A stretch of DNA of 53,879 nt from Deltaproteobacteria bacterium (GTDB lineage Bacteria; Desulfobacterota; Binatia; UBA9968; JAJDTQ01): positions 1 through 53,879 of the forward strand of contig JAPOPM010000178.1 of NCBI GenBank assembly GCA_026712905.1. Reading direction: 5' to 3'. Each line of letters opens with the position of its first letter. Within the stretch, counting starts at the first letter, position 1. Made by a program: the position numbers and the translations under genes. Positions 8,471 through 16,781 of this stretch are shown here, piece by piece. A model generated the notes under the pieces. The model searched no databases. It was not told the origin of the DNA and was given only the letters and a program-made list of their open reading frames with translations.

Positions 8471-10384
8471 ATGGATTTGGACGAATATGCCAACCGGCGC
8501 GTTCTGATCGTCGACGATCAGAGAGAGATCCACGACGACTTTCGAGAGATGTTGAGGCCGCAGCCTCCGGCGGCTCGGGCGAACAAGCTGGCGGCGGCGT
8601 TCATCACCGAGGAAGAGCCGCCCTTTTTGCCCGATTTCGATCTGCTGCACGCGAGGAGCGGGGAGGAGGCGTGCGACATCGTGCGGGCCGGAATGGAACG
8701 GGCCCGTCCCGTGGCCGTTGCCTACATCGACGTCCGAATGCCGCCGGGGATTGACGGTATCGAAACGATCCGTCGTGTGAGGGAGGTCGACCGGGACGTC
8801 GAGGTCGTCATCATGACCGCCTACACCGACAGGTCTCTGCCCGAGATCATCCAGAGTGTGGAGCCGCTTCACAAGGTTCTCTATATCCGAAAGCCCTTCG
8901 CGCGCGAAGAGATCCAGCAGATGACCCTGTCCCTGGTGGGCAAGTGGAACGTGGAGCAGGAGTTGGGGGGGGAACGGCGGCAACTCGCCGTAGGGCATCG
9001 AAGACTGTCAGCCGTGCTGGACGCTACCGGAGAGGCCATGGCCATGTACGACCTCAACGGGCGCCTTCTGTTCGCCAATCAGGGCTATGAAACGCTGGCC
9101 GACCTGACGGAAAGCGACTTGAAGAAGCTGTCGCCGGACGCGCTTGCCGAGCAGTTCCAGGAGCGCTTCCGGGAGCCGGATCTGTCGGACGTGAAGAGCA
9201 GGTTCTTGCTCAGGGACGGCGGCGACGTGGTTGAGGAAAGCGCCGCGGGCAGCCTGCCGGAACAGCGATTGTTCCATCGGACGGTCGCGCCGGTGCGTGA
9301 CGGGGAGGGAGCGGTCATCGGCAGCCTCTACGTGTACCGGGACGTATCCAGGGAGGTGGAGGCGGAGCGGATGAAGGCAGAGGTGCTGCGCCTGCGCACG
9401 GAGATGGCGACCACCTACTCCTTTGACGGCATGGTGGGCGACAGCCCTCCGATGCAGCGGGTGTACGCGCTGATGAGGCAGGCCGCGGAAAGTGGCATTA
9501 CAGTGATGATCCAGGGCGAGAGCGGGACCGGCAAGGAACTGGTGGCAAGCTCGTTTCATCTCAACAGCCCGCGGAGGAACGGACCGTTTCTGGCCATCAA
9601 CTGCGCCGCCATTCCCGAGTCCCTGATTGAAAGCGAGTTGTTCGGTCACGAGAAGGGGGCTTTCACCGGGGCCACACGGCAGAGGCTCGGCGCTTTCGAG
9701 CGTGCCACGGGGGGAACCATCTTTCTTGACGAGATCGGCGACATGCGGCTGGCGATGCAGGCCAAGCTCTTGCGGGTGCTGCAGGAGCGGGAAATCCAAC
9801 GTGTGGGCGGCGCCGCTACCATTCCCATCGACGCCAGGGTGATCGTGGCAACCAACAAGGATCTGAAGGCCTTGGTCAAGGCGCGGGAGTTCCGGGAAGA
9901 CCTGTTCTATCGAATCGCCGCGTTCCCCATCGTGATTCCACCGCTCAGGCAGCATCCCACGGACATTCCCTTGCTGGCCAAGCACTTCCTGAACAAACAC
10001 GCCGAACGCAGCGGGCGAGTCTTTGGCGGCATTTCCACGGCGGCGTTGCGCGCGCTTCTGCAATACGATTGGCCGGGCAACGTGCGTGAGCTCGACAACG
10101 CAATCGAGCGTGCGGTCCTGTTGGAGAAAACCGACGTGCTGCAAGTGGATAGCCTGCCGCCTCATTTCGTGACAACCCGCCTTGCCGCGGAGGATGGCTC
10201 CACCGCGGACCATCGCTCTACAAGCGTGTCGATCTTGCCGCTGCGGGACGTAGAGCGGAGGGCGTTGGCCGAAGCGCTCGAAGCCTCGGACAACAACGTC
10301 ACGCGGGCGGCCCGGGCATTGGGCATCAACCGGGTAACCCTGCACCGGAAGCTGAAGAGGCACGGTCTTTTCTCAAGGGACTGA
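8471..10384 (+). CDS. Sigma-54-dependent response regulator (REC-PAS-AAA-Fis)
   Basis: A 637-residue NtrC-class enhancer-binding protein. The N-terminal receiver carries phospho-acceptor D87 in [13 protein letters not shown]-like domain spans about 175-300. The AAA+ domain has Walker A GESGTGKE at 349-356, the sigma-54-contacting loop GAFTGA at 396-401 and the following FLDEIGDM Walker B. A Fis-type helix-turn-helix closes the protein ([20 protein letters not shown]). Such proteins bind upstream dyads and drive open-complex formation by RNA polymerase carrying RpoN. Both elements are present directly downstream: a 33-bp dyad at 10409 and a -24/-12 promoter at 10531, ahead of the pilus genes. 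It is translationally close-coupled to the kinase gene. Confidence 0.93.
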   Translation: MDLDEYANRRVLIVDDQREIHDDFREMLRPQPPAARANKLAAAFITEEEPPFLPDFDLLHARSGEEACDIVRAGMERARPVAVAYIDVRMPPGIDGIETIRRVREVDRDVEVVIMTAYTDRSLPEIIQSVEPLHKVLYIRKPFAREEIQQMTLSLVGKWNVEQELGGERRQLAVGHRRLSAVLDATGEAMAMYDLNGRLLFANQGYETLADLTESDLKKLSPDALAEQFQERFREPDLSDVKSRFLLRDGGDVVEESAAGSLPEQRLFHRTVAPVRDGEGAVIGSLYVYRDVSREVEAERMKAEVLRLRTEMATTYSFDGMVGDSPPMQRVYALMRQAAESGITVMIQGESGTGKELVASSFHLNSPRRNGPFLAINCAAIPESLIESELFGHEKGAFTGATRQRLGAFERATGGTIFLDEIGDMRLAMQAKLLRVLQEREIQRVGGAATIPIDARVIVATNKDLKALVKAREFREDLFYRIAAFPIVIPPLRQHPTDIPLLAKHFLNKHAERSGRVFGGISTAALRALLQYDWPGNVRELDNAIERAVLLEKTDVLQVDSLPPHFVTTRLAAEDGSTADHRSTSVSILPLRDVERRALAEALEASDNNVTRAARALGINRVTLHRKLKRHGLFSRD

Positions 10385-10408
10385 AACCCGATTGACGCAA
10401 CCGGCGAT

Positions 10409-10441
10409 GTTGCTGATTGTTACTAGATAACAAACTGCAAC
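10409..10441. promoter_or_regulatory. 33-bp dyad, putative enhancer site for the NtrC-type regulator
   Basis: Arms GTTGCTGATTGTTA and TAACAAACTGCAAC flank CTAGA. 11 of 14 arm positions pair (GTTGC/GCAAC and TTGTTA/TAACAA perfectly). A second overlapping dyad, AACTG-CAA-CAGTT, occupies 10433-10445. The centre lies about 105 bp upstream of the -24 element at 10531, the usual distance for enhancer-binding proteins. No T tract follows, so it is not an obvious terminator for the regulator gene. Confidence 0.6.
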
Positions 10442-10530
10442 AGTTACACCCCTTCGCAGTTCCTTCCGACCAGCGTGAGTGCAACTCCGTAACTCCGCAA
10501 CCTGCAAGGGTTTTCGTTTTGTGGAATATG

Positions 10531-10547
10531 TGGCATACTTCGTGCTT
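10531..10547 (+). promoter_or_regulatory. Sigma-54 (-24/-12) promoter of the Tad pilus operon
   Basis: TGGCATACTTCGTGCTT matches the RpoN consensus TGGCAC-N5-TTGCW. The invariant GG (10532-10533) and GC (10544-10545) are exactly 12 bp apart, TGGCA is intact and TGCT closes the -12 box. It lies about 50 bp upstream of the first pilus gene at 10594 and just downstream of an NtrC-type activator gene and a long dyad. Confidence 0.7.
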
Positions 10548-10593
10548 TATTACTGATAGGTCTATTTTAGTCCTTTAATAATCTAACAATCGT

Positions 10594-11124
10594 ATGATAA
10601 AAAAGTTTCGTTTTCTTGCCGCCCCGCGGCGTTATTGGGTTGGGCGCCGGGCGGTGACCACCTTGGAGAGCGTGTTCTACCTCGGTTTCGTCGCGGTCAT
10701 CGTGAGCGGCGTATTTGAAGTGGTGAGCACGTTGTTCATGAGCGACATTCTCGACCGCGCGGCCTACGCGGTGGCGAGGGACAACGCGTTGCGTGGCGAG
10801 CCGGCGGCGTCTGCGGAACAGTTGCTTGCGCGCGCCAAAGCCGCCGTCCGGGCCGAGGTGGGGGACAGGCTGGAACCGGATCTGCTCCGGATACAGGTCG
10901 CCGTCTATGACGACCCCTCGACGATGTTGGGCGATGAGTTGTCAGGGGGTGAGAACGCGGCCCTTGGTGGGGACGCGGGCAATATGGTGGTGGTACGCAT
11001 GGGTTACATGCCGTCGACGCCGCTTGGCCGGATACAGCAGGCCCTCCTGTCCGATGGAGAGGGCTTCCGGGTGCTCGCAGTGGTCAGGAATGAACGTACG
11101 GTAGGGCTGACTCCGGGCCTGTGA
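10594..11124 (+). CDS. TadE/TadF-like pseudopilin (first gene of Tad operon)
   Basis: A 176-residue protein with one N-terminal hydrophobic segment (about 24-47) that begins RAVTTLESVFYLGFVAV. The Glu just inside the hydrophobic stretch is characteristic of TadE-like pseudopilins, which CpaA/TadV-type peptidases process. The remainder is a periplasmic domain without recognisable motifs. It is the first gene after the sigma-54 promoter and is followed 39 bp later by a second, longer TadE-like gene. In Tad systems such minor pseudopilins are needed for Flp pilus assembly. The exact identity (TadE versus TadF) cannot be decided from the sequence. Confidence 0.7.
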   Translation: MIKKFRFLAAPRRYWVGRRAVTTLESVFYLGFVAVIVSGVFEVVSTLFMSDILDRAAYAVARDNALRGEPAASAEQLLARAKAAVRAEVGDRLEPDLLRIQVAVYDDPSTMLGDELSGGENAALGGDAGNMVVVRMGYMPSTPLGRIQQALLSDGEGFRVLAVVRNERTVGLTPGL

Positions 11125-11163
11125 CGGCCCACCCGATCTCGACAAGTTGCCTTGTTCGTGTAG

Positions 11164-11814
11164 ATGAATGCCTTCTTCGACAATATGACCGCGCGGCTCT
11201 CGACATGTCTCCTGTGCTGGATACGGGACAGGCGCGGTTCGGTCAGCATCGAGTTCGTCGTTGGCACAGTCGTCATCGTCACGACGACCCTGGCCGGCAT
11301 GGATCTGTACCGGCTTGTGGATGCCCAATCGGCGGCGTTGCGCGCGGCCGTCACCATGGCGGACTACGTCTCGCAGGAGTCGGCTCCGAGCGGAGCGTTC
11401 ATCGACGACTTGGCGAGATTTCTGTATCGCAACGAGATCGCCCTGCCCGCGCACGCCGCCTTCGTGATGTCGGCGGTCAGTCGCGCCCCGGTGACCGATG
11501 GGGAGGCCGATCCCCCGGCCTTGGTGCGGTGGACCCGGACCACCACCGTGGCCGAAGACCCGGATTCCCCTCCGTTGTCGTTGGGCCAGTCCTGCGGCCG
11601 GCTGGGCGAGTTGGAAGAAGGGCAGGCGGCGGTGCAGGCGGAACTGGAGATGGCCCCCGGGGAGATGGTCGTCGTGGTGGAGGTATGTGTCGAGCTCTTG
11701 CCCGAGGCGTTCGCGAGCGGCGGGTTCATTGCCGGCCACGTGTATCCGACGCGCTTCTACCAGCATCAGATCCTCCCCGTGCGCGGCGCGAACCTGCCCG
11801 TGGAGCCCGCGTGA
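11164..11814 (+). CDS. TadE-like pseudopilin
   Basis: A 216-residue protein with the TadE signature near the N-terminus (RRGSVSIEFVVGTVVIVTTT): a basic stretch, the conserved IEF glutamate and a single hydrophobic helix. The C-terminal periplasmic region is acidic and contains two cysteines (SCGRLGE and EVCVELLP) that could form a disulfide. The stop codon overlaps the ATG of the following tadG-like gene by one base, indicating translational coupling. It is the second minor pseudopilin of this Tad locus. Confidence 0.78.
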   Translation: MNAFFDNMTARLSTCLLCWIRDRRGSVSIEFVVGTVVIVTTTLAGMDLYRLVDAQSAALRAAVTMADYVSQESAPSGAFIDDLARFLYRNEIALPAHAAFVMSAVSRAPVTDGEADPPALVRWTRTTTVAEDPDSPPLSLGQSCGRLGELEEGQAAVQAELEMAPGEMVVVVEVCVELLPEAFASGGFIAGHVYPTRFYQHQILPVRGANLPVEPA

Positions 11815-13472
11815 TGCATGGTCTCGCGGCGAAGGTGCCGGGCGGGCTTCGCCTTGCGTGGAGAGCCGCTGTCGGTTTCGCCCGAGACACGGCCGGTGCG
11901 GTCGGGGTGGCGTCGGTCTTGCTGACCGCGATGTGCCTCGCGGGCACCGCGTTCGTCAGCGATCACGTCGTGTTGCTCCATCAGCGTGATGTCCTGCAGG
12001 CGGCCGCCGGCGCCGCAAGCATTGCCACGACGCGGCAGATGGGCAAGCTTCCGGACGACCTGACCGTGGAGCAGTTGACCGCGCAGCTCGAGCCCATGGC
12101 CAGGCGCTACGTCCTGGCCAACCTTCCCGAGGAACGCCGCGAGTTGGCGAGACGCACGCTGGAGTTGGCCGTCACGCCCGACCGTGAGGCCGGCGTCGTC
12201 GGCGTCGATGCATCCGCGGACCTCGGCGGCGCGATCGTCGGCCGGCACATCTGGGGCTCGCTCATCGAGAAGACGAGCGTCGTGAGCGGCGGCGAGCGCG
12301 TGGTGGTCCCCGTCGACGTGGTGTTGGCCATCGACGTCACCGGTTCCATGAGGTCAAGCATCAATGCAGGGGGCGCCGCCTCCACCGAAACCCGGATGGA
12401 CGTGGTCCGGGAGGCGGCGGAAACGCTGATCAAGGGGCTGTACGACCAAGGGGGGGAAACCGGGTATGTAGCCGTGGGGCTGGTCCCGTTCAACACCACC
12501 GTCAACATCGGCGCGGGTCGAACGGACTGGGTCCGCGATCTGGGCGAGGGACACAAGGTCATCCCCGAGAGGTTCGGCCCATGGCGCGGCTGCGTCGAAC
12601 ACCGCGCCATGGAGGGCGACCTCGACCTCTCGCTGGTGACGCCCGACGTGACACCGTTCACCTCATGGTTCTGGCCGAATTCGCTGGAATTCCGCAAGGC
12701 GGAACGCGACGCCATTGCCGCGGAGGTCGGCGAGACCGTTCGTGGCGACAACGACTGGCCTTCCGAAGAAGAGGGCACCGAGGAGACGGTGGAGGATCGT
12801 TCCAGGGAATATGGCAAGGGTCCCCACTACGGCTGTCCGTTGGACGAGATCGTTCCCCTGAACCACGGGCGTGCCGCGGTGGAGCAGGCGGTGGCGGCTT
12901 TGCGACCCTGGACCGGTGGCGGCACCATGACGCATCTCGGCGTGGTGTGGGGAAGGCGGCTCCTGGCCGCGGAATGGCGCACGTCGTGGGGCCTTGCGGC
13001 CGACCGGGCGGAGGCGGGCAGGCAGAGAGTTCTGGTGCTGCTGACGGACGGCGTCAACGATGCCTACGACAGCAGGCGCACCTATCCCGGCAACTACAAG
13101 CACGGTGACTATTGGCGTGCCGAGTATTCCTCGCATTACACGGGATACGGCCGGGCCGGGACCGGCACCGTCGCGGAAGGCTATCGGAGCGGGACCCGTC
13201 TCAGCGGTTTGACGAGCGACGCCGAGGACCGCAACACCCTCAATACCATCTTCCTGGATGCGTGCGATCTCGCGAAGGCGGACGGCATTACGGTGTTCAC
13301 CGTTTCGGCCGTGCCGACGGGCCACCCCAAGGAGGCGGAACTGGCGCAAAGGCTCACCGACTGTGCCACATCCGCGGATCATGCGTTTGTCAGAAACAGC
13401 GAACCGGACACCATGAAGGCGGCTTTCCGCCAGATCGGCCGGATGGTGGCCGGATACCGGAGATCGAGCTGA
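11814..13472 (+). CDS. tadG: TadG-like pilus assembly protein with VWA domain
   Basis: A 552-residue protein with an N-terminal TadE/TadG-type hydrophobic helix (about 25-50) and a von Willebrand factor A domain. The VWA domain begins VVLAIDVTGSM, with the metal-coordinating MIDAS motif D174-x-T-G-S178, and continues to VLVLLTDGVND. The region between has four or more cysteines, including RGCVEH and HYGCPLDE. TadG proteins with VWA domains are envelope-anchored and are thought to help pilus assembly or adhesion. The start is set at 11814, where ATG overlaps the previous stop. The same frame runs open upstream but has no coding character there. A terminator follows at 13523. Confidence 0.85.
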   Translation: MHGLAAKVPGGLRLAWRAAVGFARDTAGAVGVASVLLTAMCLAGTAFVSDHVVLLHQRDVLQAAAGAASIATTRQMGKLPDDLTVEQLTAQLEPMARRYVLANLPEERRELARRTLELAVTPDREAGVVGVDASADLGGAIVGRHIWGSLIEKTSVVSGGERVVVPVDVVLAIDVTGSMRSSINAGGAASTETRMDVVREAAETLIKGLYDQGGETGYVAVGLVPFNTTVNIGAGRTDWVRDLGEGHKVIPERFGPWRGCVEHRAMEGDLDLSLVTPDVTPFTSWFWPNSLEFRKAERDAIAAEVGETVRGDNDWPSEEEGTEETVEDRSREYGKGPHYGCPLDEIVPLNHGRAAVEQAVAALRPWTGGGTMTHLGVVWGRRLLAAEWRTSWGLAADRAEAGRQRVLVLLTDGVNDAYDSRRTYPGNYKHGDYWRAEYSSHYTGYGRAGTGTVAEGYRSGTRLSGLTSDAEDRNTLNTIFLDACDLAKADGITVFTVSAVPTGHPKEAELAQRLTDCATSADHAFVRNSEPDTMKAAFRQIGRMVAGYRRSS

Positions 13473-13522
13473 GGCGCCTCCGGGTCTTGAAGTCTTGAAG
13501 ACACGCGGACGCGGTTCGGCGG

Positions 13523-13552
13523 AAACCGGCGCCGCGCGGCGGTTTGGTTTTT
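13523..13552 (+). terminator. Rho-independent terminator between tadG and flp
   Basis: AAACCG...CCGC pairs with GCGGCGGTTT (one GCG bulge in the left arm) and is followed by GGTTTTT. The position, 50 bp after the tadG stop and 70 bp before the flp start, would separate pseudopilin and major pilin transcripts or attenuate read-through. Confidence 0.55.
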
Positions 13553-13575
13553 CAAGTGGGCGCTCAAGTGGGCGC
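13552..13575. repeat. Two tandem copies of a 12-bp direct repeat upstream of flp
   Basis: TCAAGTGGGCGC occurs twice head to tail with no mismatch, directly after the terminator's T tract and 47 bp before the flp start codon. It could be a regulator site for a separate flp promoter or a replication-slippage duplication. No consensus promoter was recognised beside it. Confidence 0.6.
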
Positions 13576-13622
13576 AATGATCGTCTTTCCCGTCAGGGAA
13601 CCGAACAAAGGAGAAAAGAGAG

Positions 13623-13838
13623 ATGAATGGAGTCAAGCGGTCCTTGGGAATGCTCGTTCGCTATCTTCGGGGCACGCGCGCCATCGCGGCCATGGAGTAC
13701 GCGATCATCGTCGGGGTGGTCGTCGTCGGCGTGGGAACGGCGGTGGCCCTGTTCCAGGACGAGATCGTGGGAATCATCACCGATGTCACGGCGGACCTCA
13801 AGACTACTCGTACAGGTATCTCAAAGGATCACGAGTGA
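13623..13838 (+). CDS. flp: Flp-family type IVb major pilin
   Basis: A 71-residue prepilin. The segment IAAMEYAIIVGVVVVG is the Flp signature, with Glu at +5 and Tyr at +6 if cleavage falls after Ala (RA/IAAMEY). Canonical Flp prepilins have Gly at -1, so the Ala here is unusual. The hydrophobic helix spans about 20-42 and the C-terminus is short and hydrophilic. A strong AAAGGAG box precedes the ATG. It is separated from tadG by a terminator and followed 80 bp later by the secretin gene. It would be processed by the CpaA-type peptidase encoded at 21067 and polymerised by the CpaF/TadB/TadC machine. Confidence 0.9.
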   Translation: MNGVKRSLGMLVRYLRGTRAIAAMEYAIIVGVVVVGVGTAVALFQDEIVGIITDVTADLKTTRTGISKDHE

Positions 13839-13918
13839 TATCCACGTGCGTGCGGCGATGCGAGCGCGGCCCGGCCGCGGCGTGGGCATGGTGTGAGATG
13901 TTCCGGCGGAGTGTGTGA

Positions 13919-15226
13919 ATGCCACGGGTGGAGAGTCTCCGGCGCGTCCTGAGCCGGCTGGGTGTCGCGTTCATCGTGGGCGCCGTGTTGGCCGCGGGCG
14001 GCCACGGCCAGGGCGCACGTGGAGACGTCCCGCTGACCCTTCACCTGGGCCAGAGCCGGATGCTCCGGCTCGACGCACCCGTGACGTCGGTGTTTGTCGC
14101 CGATCCGGCGACCGCCGACGTGCAGGTGGTGGCATCGCAGGTGCTGTTCGTGTTCGGCAAGGCGGTCGGGCGAACCTCGTTGGCCGCCCTGGGGAGCGAC
14201 GGCGCCTTCGTGGCGCGCTGGACGGTCACCGTGACGCTGGACCTGGAGCCGGTCCGGTCGGCGCTGGCGGAGGAACCGGACTTCCGGGACCTCAAGGTCC
14301 GCCCGTGGCGCCAGGGAGTGGAGGTGAGCGGCGTGGTGGCGTCCGCGGAAGCCGCGGACCGGGCGCTGCAGTTGGTGAAGGCGGCCCTGCCGGAGAAGGA
14401 GACGTCGGTGGTCAACCGGCTCTCCGTGTCGAGCTCGCAGCAGGTGAATCTCGAGGTGCAGATCGCCGAGGTGCAGCGCACCGTGAGCGAGTCCCTCGGC
14501 ATCAACTGGGAGGCCTTCAGCACCCGCGCCGACGGCTACTTCGGGTTCCGCGTGGGCCGCCTGATCGTGGGTGACGCACTCCAGGGGGCCGTTCTCCCCG
14601 AAGGGCAGGCGGCGACGTTGGGCGGCTCCGTGCAGGGCTCGGACACGTCGGTGCGGGGGTTGATCGACGCGCTCGCGACGGCGGGGCTCGCCACCGTGCT
14701 GGCCCGGCCCAACATGACCGCGGTCTCGGGCCAGACCGCGAGTTTTTTCTCCGGCGGTGAGTATCCGTTGCCCAGCGGGTTTCGGGACGGACAGGTCTCC
14801 TTCGAGTACAAGAAGTACGGCGTGCTGCTCGACTTCGTGCCGACGGTGATCGACAGTCGGCGGATCTCGCTGAGGGTGCGTCCGGAAGTGTCCCAGCGGG
14901 TGGGTACCGACTCGCTCCGAATACTAGACGCGGAGATACCGGTCATTGACGTGCGGCGCGCGGAGACCACCATCGAGGTGGGGGACGGCGAATCCATCGT
15001 CATCGCCGGGTTGTACCGCAACCAGAGCGATTCAACGGAGGCAGGGGTCCCCGCCCTCAAGGAGGTCCCGACGCTGGGGGCGCTGTTCGGCCAGCGGACG
15101 TCCCGTTGGAACTCCACCGAGCTCATCGTCGTGGTCACGGCGCGGCTCATCGCCTCCACGCGGGTGCGCGCGGAGAACAGGCAGAAGCGGAAGTCGGGCC
15201 TCCGCGTCAAGGGTTATCACTATTGA
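13919..15226 (+). CDS. cpaC: Tad pilus secretin CpaC/RcpA
   Basis: A 435-residue outer-membrane secretin. A signal peptide (about 1-34) is followed by the pilus secretin N-domain (LTLHLGQSRMLRLD, DPATADVQVV), a BON-like region and the C-terminal secretin domain from about residue 175 (VNLEVQIAEVQRTVSESLGI). That domain includes VLARPNMTAVSGQTASFFSGGEYP with its terminal segments split by short loops, and the closing GLYRNQ/ELIVVVTARLI segments. It forms the channel through which the Flp pilus exits. It lies downstream of flp and 25 bp upstream of a small lipoprotein gene that may be its pilotin. Confidence 0.93.
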   Translation: MPRVESLRRVLSRLGVAFIVGAVLAAGGHGQGARGDVPLTLHLGQSRMLRLDAPVTSVFVADPATADVQVVASQVLFVFGKAVGRTSLAALGSDGAFVARWTVTVTLDLEPVRSALAEEPDFRDLKVRPWRQGVEVSGVVASAEAADRALQLVKAALPEKETSVVNRLSVSSSQQVNLEVQIAEVQRTVSESLGINWEAFSTRADGYFGFRVGRLIVGDALQGAVLPEGQAATLGGSVQGSDTSVRGLIDALATAGLATVLARPNMTAVSGQTASFFSGGEYPLPSGFRDGQVSFEYKKYGVLLDFVPTVIDSRRISLRVRPEVSQRVGTDSLRILDAEIPVIDVRRAETTIEVGDGESIVIAGLYRNQSDSTEAGVPALKEVPTLGALFGQRTSRWNSTELIVVVTARLIASTRVRAENRQKRKSGLRVKGYHY

Positions 15227-15251
15227 GCGGCCTGATACGGGAGGCGGTGCC

Positions 15252-15575
15252 ATGGGCGCATGTCTACGAAAACGGCGCGGGGTGTTGGGGCTTGCCGCGA
15301 CGGGATGGCTCGTGTTGTCGTTGTGGGGGTGTTCGCGGTCGGCCATCGACGCCGAGCGCGCGAACTTCGCGGCCGCCCCGGCGGCGGCGGCGCGGGCGGC
15401 CGTGGAGACGCGGCTCGCCCTCGACCGGAGCCGGGCCTACGGTGGTCTGAACGTCGCGGCGGGCGCGGAACCCCGGCCGGCGGGCTCCAGCGGAGCCTAT
15501 TACGATTCCTACCAGCGGTGGAGCACGGACAAGGTGCGGGAGTTGCCGAAGAGCGTCACCACGACGGGCCAGTAA
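15252..15575 (+). CDS. Small Tad-locus lipoprotein, possible pilotin (CpaD position)
   Basis: A 107-residue protein with a basic N-terminus, a hydrophobic segment and a lipobox ending LSLWGC (lipidated Cys at about 27). The mature part is Ala/Arg-rich, with a YYDSYQRW patch and no recognised domain. It lies between the secretin and CpaE genes, the place usually held by cpaD/rcpB, and might serve as secretin pilotin or accessory lipoprotein. Sequence similarity to CpaD is not evident and it is shorter than CpaD, which usually exceeds 200 aa. The function is therefore inferred from position only. Confidence 0.7.
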   Translation: MGACLRKRRGVLGLAATGWLVLSLWGCSRSAIDAERANFAAAPAAAARAAVETRLALDRSRAYGGLNVAAGAEPRPAGSSGAYYDSYQRWSTDKVRELPKSVTTTGQ

Positions 15576-15589
15576 CCCCGCGTACACCC

Positions 15590-16750
15590 ATGAGCGAAGA
15601 GGAACAGAACATTTGCGCGTTCGCCGCCGACGCCGGCACCGAGCGCACCATGCGGGAGGCGCTCGACGGCCACCCGGAGGCGCGGGTGCACCGCGGCGAC
15701 ATGGCCGCGGCCATCAAGCATCTCACCGGGGCGTCCTCGCCGCGGGTGGTGGTCGTCGATCTCGACGGCACCCGCTTCCCCGCCGGCAGCATTCACGAGT
15801 TGGCGGGCGTGTGCGAGTTCGGCACCTGCGTGATCGCCGTCGGCTCCAACGACACCGCTCGCCTCGCCCGGGAGTTGCTCACCACCGGAGTCCACGACTA
15901 CCTGCCCAAGCCTCTCTCGATGCACGAGATCCGCGAGGCCGTGGTGCTGGCGCTGGAGGGCGACGGCGCGCAGCCGCGCCTGCACGCCGGCCGGGTGATC
16001 GCCTTTGCCGGCTGCGGCGGCGGCTGCGGCGCCACCACGCTGGCCGCGGTGACCGTGCAGGCGGCCGCGGCGCACGGCAGCTACGTGGCGGCGCTGGACC
16101 TGGCGCGAACGTTCGGCGCCCTGCCGTGGATGCTGGACGTGGAGCCTCCGGCCGGACTCGACGAGTTGTTCGACTTGGTCGTGCAGGGGAAGTCCGCGGC
16201 TTCTTCGGACATGGTGGGCTCCTTGGGCGCCGCGGCGGGCTCGAGGGTTTCCGTCTACGGCTACCGGACGGGCGAGGCGGTGCCGCCCGCGCCCGCTCCG
16301 GGCGCGATCCAATGGCTGACGGAACATCTCGCCAACCGCTCCCATCTGGTGGTGGTGGACGGAATGGCGGACGCCGATACGCGGTCCGCGGTGCTCGGCG
16401 AGGCGGATGAGCGGGTGCTGGTTTATGAGCCCACCCTGGCGAGCCTCAACCATGTGAGCCACAACCTCACGCTGCTCGGTCAAGGGCGGGACGTCGTGCT
16501 GGTGGAGAACCACACGCGCGCGCCCAAGAGCGCGCTCGCCCCCAGGCAGGTGCGCGAAGCGTTGGCCGGACGCGAGCCCGACCTGACCCTGCCGTTCGAG
16601 CCGAAGCTGCCCGGCGCGACGGATCGCGGCAAGCCCGATGAATCGCTCGGAAAGAAGTTCCGCAAGGGGCTCGACCTCCTGGTCCAGCGTCTCACGCGCC
16701 CGGCGGTTTCACTGGCCGAGGTGTCCGTCGCGGACCAGGTCAAGGGATGA
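15590..16750 (+). CDS. cpaE: Pilus localisation ATPase CpaE/TadZ
   Basis: A 386-residue protein with an N-terminal receiver-like domain (about 8-120, without a clear phospho-acceptor context) and a C-terminal MinD/ParA-like domain. The P-loop region reads GCGGGCGATT at 141-150 and lacks the signature and general lysines of a deviant Walker A motif. Similarly altered P-loops are known in CpaE/TadZ proteins, which act more as polar localisation scaffolds than as strong ATPases. VVVDGMADAD resembles the Walker B strand. The gene is in the standard order cpaC-(lipoprotein)-cpaE-cpaF and starts 14 bp after the lipoprotein stop. Confidence 0.88.
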   Translation: MSEEEQNICAFAADAGTERTMREALDGHPEARVHRGDMAAAIKHLTGASSPRVVVVDLDGTRFPAGSIHELAGVCEFGTCVIAVGSNDTARLARELLTTGVHDYLPKPLSMHEIREAVVLALEGDGAQPRLHAGRVIAFAGCGGGCGATTLAAVTVQAAAAHGSYVAALDLARTFGALPWMLDVEPPAGLDELFDLVVQGKSAASSDMVGSLGAAAGSRVSVYGYRTGEAVPPAPAPGAIQWLTEHLANRSHLVVVDGMADADTRSAVLGEADERVLVYEPTLASLNHVSHNLTLLGQGRDVVLVENHTRAPKSALAPRQVREALAGREPDLTLPFEPKLPGATDRGKPDESLGKKFRKGLDLLVQRLTRPAVSLAEVSVADQVKG

Positions 16751-16781
16751 GCATCGACTGTCTGGAGAAGCAGGGAGTGCC

